The position numbers were made by a program, and so were the translations under genes. Under the pieces are notes generated by a model, which searched no databases, was not told where the DNA came from, and saw only the letters and a list, made by a program, of their open reading frames with translations. Shown here piece after piece: positions 18,073 through 26,837 of a DNA stretch of 64,000 nt. The stretch's first letter is position 1; each line of letters begins with the position of its first letter. The DNA is taken from positions 153,308-217,307 of the forward strand of contig NZ_KE007360.1 in assembly GCF_000400735.1 (NCBI RefSeq). Reading direction: 5' to 3'. Origin of the DNA: Acinetobacter tandoii DSM 14970 = CIP 107469 (GTDB lineage Bacteria; Pseudomonadota; Gammaproteobacteria; Pseudomonadales; Moraxellaceae).

Positions 18073-18444
18073 GATTACGGCATAACAGATAGAGCAAAAC
18101 AAAAACTGAAGTGTCGACAATAAAACTCAAGGGTCATTCGGGACGACTGCGTGATTTGACTGAAACCTAGTGTAGTTAGAGCAGGTCATGACATTGTTAT
18201 AAAAATTGCAGTTCTATCAAGGAACAAGTATGGAAATAAGATTTAAAATATTGAATTAAAATAATTTATTTAGGTGTGGTGATGCAACATCTCTAGAACG
18301 GAAGCCAGCCATGATTCTACTCAGTCTTTGTCAAGTCATCTTTAAGAAGGTTTGCAACTCTAATACCAAAGTTGTTGACAATCTTGTTGCATTTTAATTT
18401 ATTTGTGCTTATTTTAGCTAATAATTGAACTGATTGTTGACAAT
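18073..18444. other. Spacer upstream of the prp regulator
   Basis: 372 bases. No convincing ORF or RNA gene is visible. The right end carries two GntR-type half-palindromes at 18371-18382 and 18433-18444, described separately. Confidence 0.6.
18371..18444 (+). promoter_or_regulatory. Two putative GntR/PrpR operator boxes
   Basis: GTTGTTGACAAT (18371-18382) and ATTGTTGACAAT (18433-18444) share eleven of twelve bases. Each is a near-palindrome ATTGT-N2-ACAAT, the kind of site bound by FCD-type GntR regulators. Both contain TTGACA words that could also be -35 elements. The second box ends immediately before the regulator's ATG, so binding there would block its own transcription or initiation. 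Confidence 0.6.
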
Positions 18445-19128
18445 ATGCTAACCGAAGAGCTGTCTACGCAGACAAAACAAGCCGCTACTGCGACTTTAAC
18501 AGACCAAATTTTCAGAAAGATCCAAACTGCAATTGTCAGTGGTGAAATTGCAGCGGGTAGCAAGATTTCTGAACCTGAGCTGGCTCGTGTATATGGCATC
18601 AGTCGAGGTCCTTTACGTGAAGCCATTCACCGCCTAGAAGGGCAAAAATTGGTGGAACGAACTGCGCATGTGGGTGCACGTGTGGTGTCCTTGTCGCATC
18701 AGCAATTGTTCGAGCTGTATCAAATTCGTGAAAACTTGGAAGGACTGGCTTGTCGTTTGGCGGCACAAAGCATCGACAAGCAACAGATTCTAAACTTGCG
18801 TGAAGTGCTGCATATGCATGCACAGGACCCAGATTTTAAAGAAGGTAAAGGATATTACTTACAAGAAGGTCAGGATGATTTTCATTACTGCATCATCAAA
18901 AACTGTGGCAATAAAACCCTAGAAAAGATGCTGTGTGATGAGTTGTATCACTTGATTCGGATGTACCGAATTCAGTATTCCAAAACCCCAAATCGTCCGC
19001 ATCGAGCCTTGTCGGAACATATTCGTATTTTAGATGCTATTGCCGAAGGTGATGCAGAACTCGCGGAATTACTGATGCGACGCCACATTGCTGCGTCTTA
19101 TCAGAACATTGAACAAAACCTAATTTAA
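18445..19128 (+). CDS. GntR-family (FCD) regulator of the methylcitrate operon
   Basis: 227 residues. A winged HTH of the GntR type covers about residues 18-80 ([33 protein letters not shown]), and an FCD ligand-binding domain about 90-220 has conserved metal/ligand residues in ENLEGLA, DDFHYCI and [10 protein letters not shown]. It lies directly upstream of prpB-prpC-acnD and overlaps the upstream reach of prpB, so it is very likely the local regulator responding to a methylcitrate-cycle metabolite. The ATG 18445 has no visible Shine-Dalgarno sequence and abuts an operator box, so translation may be weak or from a near-leaderless mRNA. Confidence 0.88.
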   Translation: MLTEELSTQTKQAATATLTDQIFRKIQTAIVSGEIAAGSKISEPELARVYGISRGPLREAIHRLEGQKLVERTAHVGARVVSLSHQQLFELYQIRENLEGLACRLAAQSIDKQQILNLREVLHMHAQDPDFKEGKGYYLQEGQDDFHYCIIKNCGNKTLEKMLCDELYHLIRMYRIQYSKTPNRPHRALSEHIRILDAIAEGDAELAELLMRRHIAASYQNIEQNLI

Positions 19129-19151
19129 TGATGAAGAGAGAGGGAGGACGT

Positions 19152-20036
19152 ATGTCAACGTTATCAGCAGGGCAGAAATTCCGTGATGCGGTTGCAAGTG
19201 AACATCCACTACAAGTGGTCGGAACCATCAATGCCAATCATGCTTTATTGGCAAAGCGTGCAGGTTACAAAGCCATTTATTTATCTGGCGGTGGTGTAGC
19301 AGCAGGTTCTTTGGGGTTGCCTGACTTAGGCATTAGCAACCTCGATGATGTACTGACAGATGTACGCCGTATTACCGATGTATGTGACTTGCCTTTATTG
19401 GTCGATGCCGACACAGGTTTTGGTGCTTCAGCATTTAACATTGCCCGTACCACCAAAGCACTCATCAAGTTTGGTGCAGCGGCTATGCATATTGAAGACC
19501 AAGTTGGCGCGAAACGTTGTGGTCACCGTCCAAACAAAGCCATTGTTTCACAACAAGAAATGGTAGACCGTATTAAAGCAGCTGTTGATGCGCGTGGTGA
19601 TGACAAGTTCGTGATTATGGCGCGTACGGATGCTTTGGCGGTAGAAGGTTTGCAAGCTGCAATTGACCGTGCAGGTGCTTATATTGAAGCAGGCGCGGAC
19701 ATGTTGTTCCCAGAAGCGATTACTGAATTGGCGATGTATAAACAATTTGCGGCTGCAACGAATGTTCCAATTTTGGCAAACATTACTGAATTTGGTTCTA
19801 CGCCATTATTTACCACAGAGGAATTGGCTTCTGCGGATGTCAGCATTGCGCTTTATCCTCTTTCAGCTTTCCGTGCGATGAACAAAGCAGCGGAAAATGT
19901 CTACACTACTTTACGTAAAGAAGGTACACAAAAGAACGTGGTCGATACCATGCAAACCCGTCAAGAATTGTATGACCGCATTAATTACCATGCGTTTGAA
20001 CAATACCTTGATGCCTCTTTTGTCAAAAATAAATAA
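19152..20036 (+). CDS. prpB: 2-methylisocitrate lyase
   Basis: 294 residues from ATG 19152, preceded by GGGAGG with 6-base spacing. An in-frame upstream ATG at 19128 is less likely. The enzyme splits 2-methylisocitrate into succinate and pyruvate, the last step of the methylcitrate cycle for propionyl-CoA. It is an isocitrate-lyase-superfamily TIM barrel. [16 protein letters not shown], the Mg-binding VDADTGFG and [13 protein letters not shown] (catalytic Cys in KRCGH) are exact family signatures. It is second in the gntR-prpB-prpC-acnD series. A perfect 12-bp hairpin separates it from prpC. Confidence 0.97.
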   Translation: MSTLSAGQKFRDAVASEHPLQVVGTINANHALLAKRAGYKAIYLSGGGVAAGSLGLPDLGISNLDDVLTDVRRITDVCDLPLLVDADTGFGASAFNIARTTKALIKFGAAAMHIEDQVGAKRCGHRPNKAIVSQQEMVDRIKAAVDARGDDKFVIMARTDALAVEGLQAAIDRAGAYIEAGADMLFPEAITELAMYKQFAAATNVPILANITEFGSTPLFTTEELASADVSIALYPLSAFRAMNKAAENVYTTLRKEGTQKNVVDTMQTRQELYDRINYHAFEQYLDASFVKNK

Positions 20037-20053
20037 CAGTTTAACCATAAAAT

Positions 20054-20089
20054 CTTTGCGTCAGTGTAGGAAATAAAACTGACGCAAAG
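20054..20089 (+). repeat. Perfect 12-bp hairpin between prpB and prpC
   Basis: CTTTGCGTCAGT (20054-20065) is fully complementary to ACTGACGCAAAG (20078-20089) with a 12-base loop. No T-run follows, so it is not a standard terminator. It may stabilise or process the polycistronic mRNA, or be a DNA operator. Confidence 0.75.
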
Positions 20090-20132
20090 CATAAAAATGA
20101 ATTGATCCACCCAATGGAAGAAGGAAGATCTC

Positions 20133-21284
20133 ATGAATGCAACAACAAACGGATTCAAGCCAAAAAAATCAGTCGCACTCAGCGGACAAGTTGCAGGCAA
20201 CACAGCACTTTGTACCGTAGGACGTAGCGGTAACGACTTGCACTATCGTGGCTATGACATTCTTGACCTTGCGGGTCAAAGCGAATTTGAAGAAGTGGCT
20301 TACCTTTTGGTTCATGGCAAATTACCGAATAAAGCGGAACTCAAGGCCTACAAGAATAAACTGAAAGCACTTCGTGGTTTACCTGCATCACTTAAAGCGG
20401 CGTTAGAACAACTCCCACCATATGCACACCCAATGGACGTGATGCGTACAGGTGTTTCAGTTCTAGGTTGCTTAACACCAGAACATGAAGACCATAACTA
20501 TGCGGGTGCACGCGACATCGCAGACAAGTTAATGGCATCTTTCGGTTCAATGTTGCTTTACTGGTATCACTTTAGTCACAACGGCAAACGTATTGAAGTT
20601 GAAACCGATGATGACTCAATTGGTGCGCACTTCCTTCATTTGTTACACGGTGAAAAACCATGTGAACAATGGATTCAAGCAATGCACACGTCATTGATTT
20701 TGTATGCAGAGCATGAGTTCAATGCATCGACGTTTACTTCACGTGTAATTGCTGGTACAGGTTCAGACATGTACTCAACTATTGCAGGTGCAATTGGTGC
20801 ATTACGTGGACCTAAACATGGTGGTGCAAACGAAGTTGCATTCGTGATTCAACAGCGCTACGACAATGCAGACGAAGCAGAAGCAGACATTCGTAAGCGT
20901 GTAGAAAACAAAGAAGTCGTGATTGGTTTTGGTCACCCTGTTTACACCATCGCTGACCCACGTAACGAAGTAATTAAGCAAGTTGCACTTGAATTGGCGG
21001 ATGCGCAAGAAAACAAAAAAATGTATTTGATAGCGGAACGTTTAGAAGCCGTGATGAAAGAAGTGAAAAACATGTTCCCGAACCTCGACTGGTTCAGTGC
21101 AGTAAGCTATCACTTAATGGGTGTTCCAACTGCAATGTTCACACCATTGTTCGTGATTGCACGTACAGCAGGTTGGTCAGCGCACGTGATTGAACAACGT
21201 CAAGACGGCAAAATCATTCGTCCAAGTGCGAACTACACAGGCCCTGAAAACCTCGAATTTAAACCATTGGCGGAGCGTGGTTAA
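20133..21284 (+). CDS. prpC: 2-methylcitrate synthase
   Basis: 383 residues. It condenses propionyl-CoA with oxaloacetate. This is the citrate-synthase fold without the N-terminal extension of hexameric GltA. Key motifs are [20 protein letters not shown], the substrate histidine in [32 protein letters not shown] and the acidic [13 protein letters not shown]. The ATG at 20133 follows GAAGGAAG. The stop codon overlaps the acnD start in TAATG, which strongly suggests translational coupling of the two enzymes. Confidence 0.97.
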   Translation: MNATTNGFKPKKSVALSGQVAGNTALCTVGRSGNDLHYRGYDILDLAGQSEFEEVAYLLVHGKLPNKAELKAYKNKLKALRGLPASLKAALEQLPPYAHPMDVMRTGVSVLGCLTPEHEDHNYAGARDIADKLMASFGSMLLYWYHFSHNGKRIEVETDDDSIGAHFLHLLHGEKPCEQWIQAMHTSLILYAEHEFNASTFTSRVIAGTGSDMYSTIAGAIGALRGPKHGGANEVAFVIQQRYDNADEAEADIRKRVENKEVVIGFGHPVYTIADPRNEVIKQVALELADAQENKKMYLIAERLEAVMKEVKNMFPNLDWFSAVSYHLMGVPTAMFTPLFVIARTAGWSAHVIEQRQDGKIIRPSANYTGPENLEFKPLAERG

Positions 21285-23914
21285 TGAACACAAAATACCG
21301 TAAACCGCTGCCAAATCAGAGTAGCGATACCCAGCTTGAATATTACGATGTGCGTCAAGCCGTTGAAGATATTCAGCCAGGCGCATACGAAAAACTGCCT
21401 TACACCTCAAAAGTACTCGCAGAGCAATTGGTACGCCGTGCCGATGCCGAGAACTTAACTGTTTATTTAACGCAGTTAATTGAACGCCGTCAGGACTTAG
21501 ACTTTCCTTGGTATCCTGCACGAGTCGTGTGTCACGACATTTTGGGTCAAACAGCATTGGTTGACCTTGCAGGTTTACGTGATGCGATTGCAGACAAAGG
21601 TGGCGACCCATCTAAAGTCAACCCAGTTGTGCCAACACAGCTCATTGTCGACCACTCTTTAGCAGTGGAATACGGTGGTGCTGACCCAGACGCTTTTGCA
21701 AAAAACCGTGCTGTTGAAGACCGCCGTAACGAAGACCGTTTCCACTTTATTGAGTGGACTAAAACCGCATTTAAAAATGTTGATGTAATCCCTGCGGGGA
21801 ACGGCATTATGCATCAGATTAACCTAGAGAAAATGTCTCCGGTGATTCAGGCGCGTGATGGTGTAGCATTCCCAGACACATGTGTTGGTACAGACTCACA
21901 TACACCACATACAGACGCTTTGGGCGTAATTTCTGTGGGTGTTGGTGGCTTAGAAGCTGAAAACGTAATGTTAGGCCGTGCATCTTGGATGCGTCTGCCA
22001 GACATTATTGGTGTTGAGTTTGTTGGTCAGCGTCAGGCAGGCATTACAGCAACAGATATCGTACTTGCTTTAACCGAGTTCTTGCGTAAAGAGCGTGTGG
22101 TTGGTGCTTACCTTGAGTTCTTTGGTGAAGGTGCTGACAGCATGTCTGTGGGCGACCGTGCAACCATTTCGAACATGACTCCAGAATATGGCGCTACGGC
22201 TGCGATGTTCTACATCGACCAAAACACGATTGACTACTTACGCCTAACAGGCCGTGAAGATGCTCAAGTGGCATTGGTTGAACAGTACGCAAAAGAAATC
22301 GGTCTTTGGGCATCTGATATGACCAAAGCAGAGTACCCACGTGTACTTCGTTTTGACCTATCAAAAGTGACGCGTAACATCGCTGGTCCATCAAACCCAC
22401 ATGCACGTGTTTCAACTGCGGACCTAAAAGAAAAAGGTATTGCAGGTGTTGTTGAAAACCGTTCTGATGGCTTAATGCCAGATGGTGCAATCATTATTGC
22501 TGCAATTACTTCATGTACCAACACCTCTAACCCACGTAACACCGTGGCGGCAGGTTTGTTAGCACGTAAGGCAAATGAACTTGGTTTGGTTCGTAAACCT
22601 TGGGTGAAATCATCATTTGCACCGGGTTCAAAAGCGGCTGCACTTTACCTTGAAGAAGCGGGCGTTCTAAAAGACTTAGAGCAACTTGGTTTTGGTATTG
22701 TGGCTTACGCTTGTACGACCTGTAACGGTATGTCGGGTGCGTTAGATCCAGTCATTCAACAAGAAATTATTGACCGTGACTTGTACGCAACAGCAGTACT
22801 GTCTGGTAACCGTAACTTCGATGGCCGTATCCATCCTTATGCAAAACAAGCGTTCTTGGCATCTCCACCGCTTGTTGTGGCGTATGCAATTGCGGGCACG
22901 ATTCGTTTTGATATCGAAAAAGATGCTTTAGGTCATGACAAAGAAGGTAACCCGATTTACCTGAAAGACATCTGGCCATCTGATGCTGAAATTGATGCCT
23001 TAGTTAAAGAAGCTGTGAAGCCTGAACAGTTCCGTAAAGTCTACATTCCAATGTTTGATTTAGGCGAAGTTGAGCAAGCGAAAAGCCCACTTTACGATTG
23101 GCGTCCACAAAGTACTTACATCCGCCGTCCGCCATATTGGGAAGGGGCATTGGCTGCGCCACGTACTTTGGCAAATATGCGTCCACTTGCGATTTTGGGT
23201 GACAACATCACCACCGACCACTTGTCGCCTTCAAACGCGATTTTGATGGACTCGGCTGCGGGTGAATATCTTCACAAAATGGGCGTACCTGAAGAAGATT
23301 TTAACTCTTATGCAACGCACCGTGGTGACCACTTAACCGCACAACGTGCAACATTTGCGAATCCGAAATTGTTTAACGAAATGGTGCGTCGCTCTGACGG
23401 TACTGTGAAACAAGGTTCGAAAGCGCGCGTAGAGCCAGAAGGCGAAGTCATGCGCATGTGGGAAGCGATTGAAACTTACATGAACCGTAAGCAACCGCTC
23501 ATCATTATCGCAGGTGCAGACTATGGTCAGGGTTCTAGCCGTGACTGGGCAGCAAAAGGTGTACGTCTTGCGGGTGTAGAAGCAATTGTGGCAGAAGGTT
23601 TTGAGCGTATTCACCGTACTAACTTGGTGGGTATGGGCGTGTTACCACTTGAGTTTAAAGCAGGTGTAAACCGTAATACCTTAAAGTTAGATGGTACTGA
23701 GCTATACAGCGTGATTGGTAACATTGCACCACGTTCGACTTTAACTTTAGTCATTGAACGTGCCACAGCGGATGGTAAGAATGAAGTTGTGGAAGTGCCT
23801 GTAACTTGCCGACTAGATACGGAAGAAGAAGTGTCTGTATATGAAGCGGGTGGTGTACTTCAGCGTTTTGCTCAGGACTTTTTGGAAAGCCAAGAAGAGC
23901 AATTAAGAGCTTAG
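21284..23914 (+). CDS. acnD: Fe-S dependent 2-methylcitrate dehydratase AcnD
   Basis: 876 residues, the expected length for AcnD. It dehydrates 2-methylcitrate in the variant methylcitrate cycle that replaces PrpD. It has an aconitase fold with [4Fe-4S] ligands Cys411 (SCTNTSNP), Cys477 and Cys480 (ACTTCNGMSG), and a C-terminal swivel domain with DHLSPSNAI and YGQGSSRDWAAKG. In bacteria that use AcnD the product normally needs the isomerase PrpF, usually encoded next door. No prpF or prpD follows here: a terminator is at 23939 and then an unrelated lipoprotein gene. Confidence 0.93.
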   Translation: MNTKYRKPLPNQSSDTQLEYYDVRQAVEDIQPGAYEKLPYTSKVLAEQLVRRADAENLTVYLTQLIERRQDLDFPWYPARVVCHDILGQTALVDLAGLRDAIADKGGDPSKVNPVVPTQLIVDHSLAVEYGGADPDAFAKNRAVEDRRNEDRFHFIEWTKTAFKNVDVIPAGNGIMHQINLEKMSPVIQARDGVAFPDTCVGTDSHTPHTDALGVISVGVGGLEAENVMLGRASWMRLPDIIGVEFVGQRQAGITATDIVLALTEFLRKERVVGAYLEFFGEGADSMSVGDRATISNMTPEYGATAAMFYIDQNTIDYLRLTGREDAQVALVEQYAKEIGLWASDMTKAEYPRVLRFDLSKVTRNIAGPSNPHARVSTADLKEKGIAGVVENRSDGLMPDGAIIIAAITSCTNTSNPRNTVAAGLLARKANELGLVRKPWVKSSFAPGSKAAALYLEEAGVLKDLEQLGFGIVAYACTTCNGMSGALDPVIQQEIIDRDLYATAVLSGNRNFDGRIHPYAKQAFLASPPLVVAYAIAGTIRFDIEKDALGHDKEGNPIYLKDIWPSDAEIDALVKEAVKPEQFRKVYIPMFDLGEVEQAKSPLYDWRPQSTYIRRPPYWEGALAAPRTLANMRPLAILGDNITTDHLSPSNAILMDSAAGEYLHKMGVPEEDFNSYATHRGDHLTAQRATFANPKLFNEMVRRSDGTVKQGSKARVEPEGEVMRMWEAIETYMNRKQPLIIIAGADYGQGSSRDWAAKGVRLAGVEAIVAEGFERIHRTNLVGMGVLPLEFKAGVNRNTLKLDGTELYSVIGNIAPRSTLTLVIERATADGKNEVVEVPVTCRLDTEEEVSVYEAGGVLQRFAQDFLESQEEQLRA

Positions 23915-23938
23915 TTTAAAAGTATTTGAAATTGTTTG

Positions 23939-23971
23939 AAAAAAGCCCTACTTTTAGAGTGGGGTTTTTTA
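23939..23971 (+). terminator. Intrinsic terminator after acnD
   Basis: AAAAAGCCCTAC pairs with GTGGGGTTTTTT (two G-T wobbles) around a 7-base loop, ending in T6. It closes the prp operon. Confidence 0.8.
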
Positions 23972-24034
23972 TGTAAATGAAAATATAGAATAAAAATACT
24001 TTTGAATTTGGTATGGAGGTAAAGAAAAAAATAA

Positions 24035-24895
24035 ATGAAAACAATAATTATAGCTGCTTGTATAAGTTCACTCTTTTTAACAGCCTGTGAGCAGAAAAAA
24101 ACAGAACCTGAATTTATAACACCACGCGACCAATATGGCGCACGCTATAGTGTAGGTGATTTAGGAGGAAGGCCTGTTAACCTTGGTAGAGAAGCCCCAT
24201 GGGTTGAATATGAAGATAATACAGGCTTCGTAACAGGTAAGAAATATAAACGTCAGACGCGGACCTATCAATCTAAAATTCAGGCCTTTGGATTTTATAT
24301 GCGTTACACCGATGGATTGGTTTTAGTTCGCTATTATAAAGCATCACCGTATTCGGAGAAACAATATAACGCAGAAATTAACCTGCCTGATAATCATTGG
24401 GTAAGAGTCGGTGTTTACGCAGATAAAAGCTATTATGGAGATTTAACAAAGAGATTAGTCAATTCAACGTTAGAAACGAAGATATTATCAAAAAAACAGT
24501 TAGAAGAATTCAATTTTAGAGGTATATATTTGCCCACAGATGAGTATGAATATGACTTACAAAAGTATGTTCCACATCCTGAATGGGTGAAACGAAATAA
24601 AAAATTAATAGCTAAAAATACGGGGTCTAATATTTTATATAATATAGATGACTTATATGTTGAAAAAAATGAACAAGGAAATGTACTTACCTTAATTACA
24701 TGTGGATATTCAGAAAACCCTATAGCACGTCAATGTAAACAGGAATTTGTTTTGGAACCAGAAATGAAAGCTAGTCTTTCTATATTATTTCAGCGTGTTC
24801 ATCTGCAGGATTGGAAACTCATTCAACAACAAGCAAAAAAAGTCGTACAAGGTTTTATTGTAGATCCCATCAAAATTAAAGATGGAATGAAATGA
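24035..24895 (+). CDS. Lipoprotein of unknown function
   Basis: 286 residues with a lipoprotein signal ending in the lipobox LTAC (Cys18). The mature protein is rich in Tyr, Lys and Asn, with beta-type segments (AFGFYMRYTDGLVLVRYYK; HWVRVGVYADKSYYG) and two cysteines at about 228 and 238 that could form a disulphide. I recognise no family. The gene is visibly more AT-rich than the prp operon before it, a possible sign of later acquisition. It lies 1 kb from the type VI cluster, so an immunity or accessory role is conceivable but unsupported. GGAGG-type Shine-Dalgarno is at 24015-24020. Confidence 0.75.
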   Translation: MKTIIIAACISSLFLTACEQKKTEPEFITPRDQYGARYSVGDLGGRPVNLGREAPWVEYEDNTGFVTGKKYKRQTRTYQSKIQAFGFYMRYTDGLVLVRYYKASPYSEKQYNAEINLPDNHWVRVGVYADKSYYGDLTKRLVNSTLETKILSKKQLEEFNFRGIYLPTDEYEYDLQKYVPHPEWVKRNKKLIAKNTGSNILYNIDDLYVEKNEQGNVLTLITCGYSENPIARQCKQEFVLEPEMKASLSILFQRVHLQDWKLIQQQAKKVVQGFIVDPIKIKDGMK

Positions 24896-25070
24896 TGGGT
24901 ATCTGATAAATACTTTCAAGATAAAGGGAATTTCATTCAAATGAAGTGAAATTTCGGTGTCAGTAATTCTTAGTTTTATTGTTGACCCATACGGTCACAA
25001 AATAGACTCTAAAATCTGAAAAGCTTGTCTATACTCTGTTCACCATTTCTAAAACACATGGAGAACAAAA

Positions 25071-25214
25071 ATGGTAACTGCTGGCGAAAAACCTGGAACA
25101 GGCTTCTATTTTTGTATTCAATGCGGACACCGCGTTTACTTAGAAATTGGTACAGACCGTTTACCCCCGTGTACCAAATGCCTTGGCAATCAATTTAACA
25201 GCAAGATTGTCTAA
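25071..25214 (+). CDS. Micro zinc-ribbon protein, copy 1 (47 aa)
   Basis: A 47-residue ORF from ATG 25071 with GGAG 8 bases upstream. It reads MVTAGEKPGTGFYFC, then a knuckle CIQC near residues 15-18, then LPPC-TKC (Cys residues near 34 and 37). Two CxxC knuckles spaced about 16 residues apart define a rubredoxin-like zinc ribbon, similar to the C-terminal ribbon of DUF1451-type proteins. The start of the protein is the ribbon itself; no other domain exists. A near-identical copy lies 520 bases downstream. A terminator follows at 25251. Function is unknown; nucleic-acid or protein binding is the usual guess for such ribbons. Confidence 0.85.
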   Translation: MVTAGEKPGTGFYFCIQCGHRVYLEIGTDRLPPCTKCLGNQFNSKIV

Positions 25215-25250
25215 GCTGCACACTACAAACAGTGATTCGCTGTTTGGAAT

Positions 25251-25281
25251 AAGGCCCTGTCACACAAGATAGGGCTTTTTA
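25251..25281 (+). terminator. Terminator after zinc-ribbon copy 1
   Basis: AAGGCCCT / AGGGCTTTTT stem with a 12-base loop and T-run. A smaller hairpin AAACAG...CTGTTT precedes it at 25228-25246. Confidence 0.8.
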
Positions 25282-25591
25282 TTTGTATCAAGAAAACTAT
25301 GGAAGGGAACGAAACCTGATACTAGTACTCAGCCGTATTGAGAACTTTGAATATTTGTTCACGATCAATCACTCTAAAGAACAAGGCATATGTGATCTAA
25401 AGCCTCATTTGTGTACGTAAAGTAAGCAAATCTTTACTTTAATGATTAAATTTTATTTAGCTCACCAATTTTTTGAATACATTATTTCTTACATTTATGA
25501 CACCATTATTTTTTAAAATGATCAGTGGACATTGAGCATAAGCGCGTTATACTAGGGTTACCATTTCTAAAACAACATAAGGAGGACAAAA
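25282..25591. other. Spacer between the two zinc-ribbon copies
   Basis: About 310 bases of AT-rich DNA. No gene is visible. It contains an 8-bp inverted repeat (TAAAGTAA...TTACTTTA near 25418-25442) and, at its right end, the promoter of copy 2. Confidence 0.6.
25526..25553 (+). promoter_or_regulatory. Sigma-70 promoter of zinc-ribbon copy 2
   Basis: TGGACA (25526-25531), a 16-base spacer, and TATACT (25548-25553): five of six matches in each box. Transcription would begin near 25560, giving a leader of about 30 bases. A TATACT also precedes copy 1 (25030-25035) but without a clear -35. Confidence 0.65.
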
Positions 25592-25726
25592 ATGGTTACT
25601 GCTGGCGAAAAACCCGGAACAGGCTTCTATTTTTGTGTTCAATGCGGACGTCGAGTCTACTTAGAAATTGGTACTGATCGTTTACCCCCGTGTACCAAAT
25701 GCGCTTGCACTCAATTTCAAAAATAA
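25592..25726 (+). CDS. Micro zinc-ribbon protein, copy 2 (44 aa)
   Basis: 44 residues from ATG 25592, with a strong GGAGG 6 bases upstream. The first 37 residues are identical to copy 1 except for a Val/Ile and an Arg/His change; both CxxC knuckles (CVQC and CTKC) are kept. The C-terminus differs (ACTQFQK), giving one more Cys at residue 39. The homology also covers the leader (CCATTTCTAAAACA upstream of both). The two genes are therefore a tandem duplication, each with its own ribosome site and terminator, not one transcript. Conserved protein sequence with silent changes suggests both are under selection. Confidence 0.85.
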   Translation: MVTAGEKPGTGFYFCVQCGRRVYLEIGTDRLPPCTKCACTQFQK

Positions 25727-25768
25727 AAGTGATTAAGCAACAACATTAAAACAGATATCCCTGTTTTA

Positions 25769-25801
25769 AAAAAAGCCCTATTCATCCATAGGGCTTTTTG
25801 T
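25769..25801. terminator. Bidirectional terminator between zinc-ribbon copy 2 and tagX
   Basis: AAAAAGCCCTAT / ATAGGGCTTTTT with a 6-base loop; A and T runs on both sides, so it can also end the leftward T6SS transcript. A second hairpin AAAACAG/CTGTTTT sits just upstream. Confidence 0.88.
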
Positions 25802-25861
25802 TGTTATGAACCATATAAAAATATAGGACTTGGTATGCAGTCATCCTAATTGGGCGCATTA

Positions 25862-26830
25862 TTAATTTAACTCTTGTGCTAAAAGCTGTCCTTCCGTAGT
25901 GAGTTTTTCTGCCATTTCCGCTGTTTTTTTCAAACCTGGCATACGGAACTCGGTATGACCATAGTCATGAATAGACTTCCAGCGTCCGCCCCAAGTTAAA
26001 CCAACCGACTCGGCAACTTCACCATATAGTTGATAACCTTTCCAAGCCCAAGGATCACGTTCAGAAATGACCACTTTACCATCCCGTTTAAATGCAACAT
26101 CTGCAGCCAAGCCAAATTGGTGATAGCTTTGGAAGGCTTTAGCACGCGTGGTATTTTTATTGCCAGAAAGCATATTTTGACGCGCGGGACTACGATAACC
26201 CTCTAACAATACCAGTTCATAACCATAACGTTCCTTCATGATTTTAAACACCATTAATAGCCGTTGCTTGTAGCGTAAATTCATCCGATCCCATTTACGG
26301 TCAATCAATGAAGTATCAAAATGCCCATGACTTTGTTCAAATGTCGTATCGCGTTCTAAAGAGAAAGGTTGAGCCGTGACACTGTTGTTCTGTGCTTGAT
26401 ATTGCTGTTCTAGTTGCATGGCTTCAACAATTGCAGCATCCACCAACTGTTCATCGACCTCTGGTGGTGGTGTCAATATTTCACCATTCAATAAGGCATA
26501 AATTTGTGGGTCGACTTTTTCCAGATAATTAGCCTCGACTTTAGTCGGATCAATCGGGCGGGTAAAGGCAAAAAGTAGAATACTGCCCAATAAAAAAAAT
26601 CCAGCAATCAAAATCCACCATTGTTGTAAATGCCAATGGGTTTGAGTCTGTTCGGCGGAGGCTGCATAACCCATTTCTTGTGCAAACTGACGTGCGTGCC
26701 CAAGCTTTTGTTTGCTGTTGGGTAGAATCAACCGCACATAATTTAGGGTTCGCAGCCGAAGCTCATAAGACATTAACAAGCTCAAACCAATCACCAACGC
26801 CAGAAAGCTACAGCCAATAAAAATAATCAT
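25862..26830 (-). CDS. tagX: T6SS-associated peptidoglycan endopeptidase TagX (M15 family)
   Basis: 322 residues. Two N-terminal membrane segments (about 2-20 and 71-90) flank a cytosolic or periplasmic loop, and the C-terminal half is an M15/VanY metallopeptidase domain. Zinc ligands are visible as SYHQFGLAADVAF (His237, Asp244) and HDYGHTEF (His292). In Acinetobacter the TagX protein is an L,D-endopeptidase that opens the cell's own wall so the T6SS can be built. This is the last gene of the leftward arm, 7 bases after the preceding orf. A peptidase domain tethered to the inner membrane and facing the periplasm fits that role. Confidence 0.9.
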   Translation of the reverse strand: MIIFIGCSFLALVIGLSLLMSYELRLRTLNYVRLILPNSKQKLGHARQFAQEMGYAASAEQTQTHWHLQQWWILIAGFFLLGSILLFAFTRPIDPTKVEANYLEKVDPQIYALLNGEILTPPPEVDEQLVDAAIVEAMQLEQQYQAQNNSVTAQPFSLERDTTFEQSHGHFDTSLIDRKWDRMNLRYKQRLLMVFKIMKERYGYELVLLEGYRSPARQNMLSGNKNTTRAKAFQSYHQFGLAADVAFKRDGKVVISERDPWAWKGYQLYGEVAESVGLTWGGRWKSIHDYGHTEFRMPGLKKTAEMAEKLTTEGQLLAQELN

Positions 26831-26837
26831 CTTGGTT

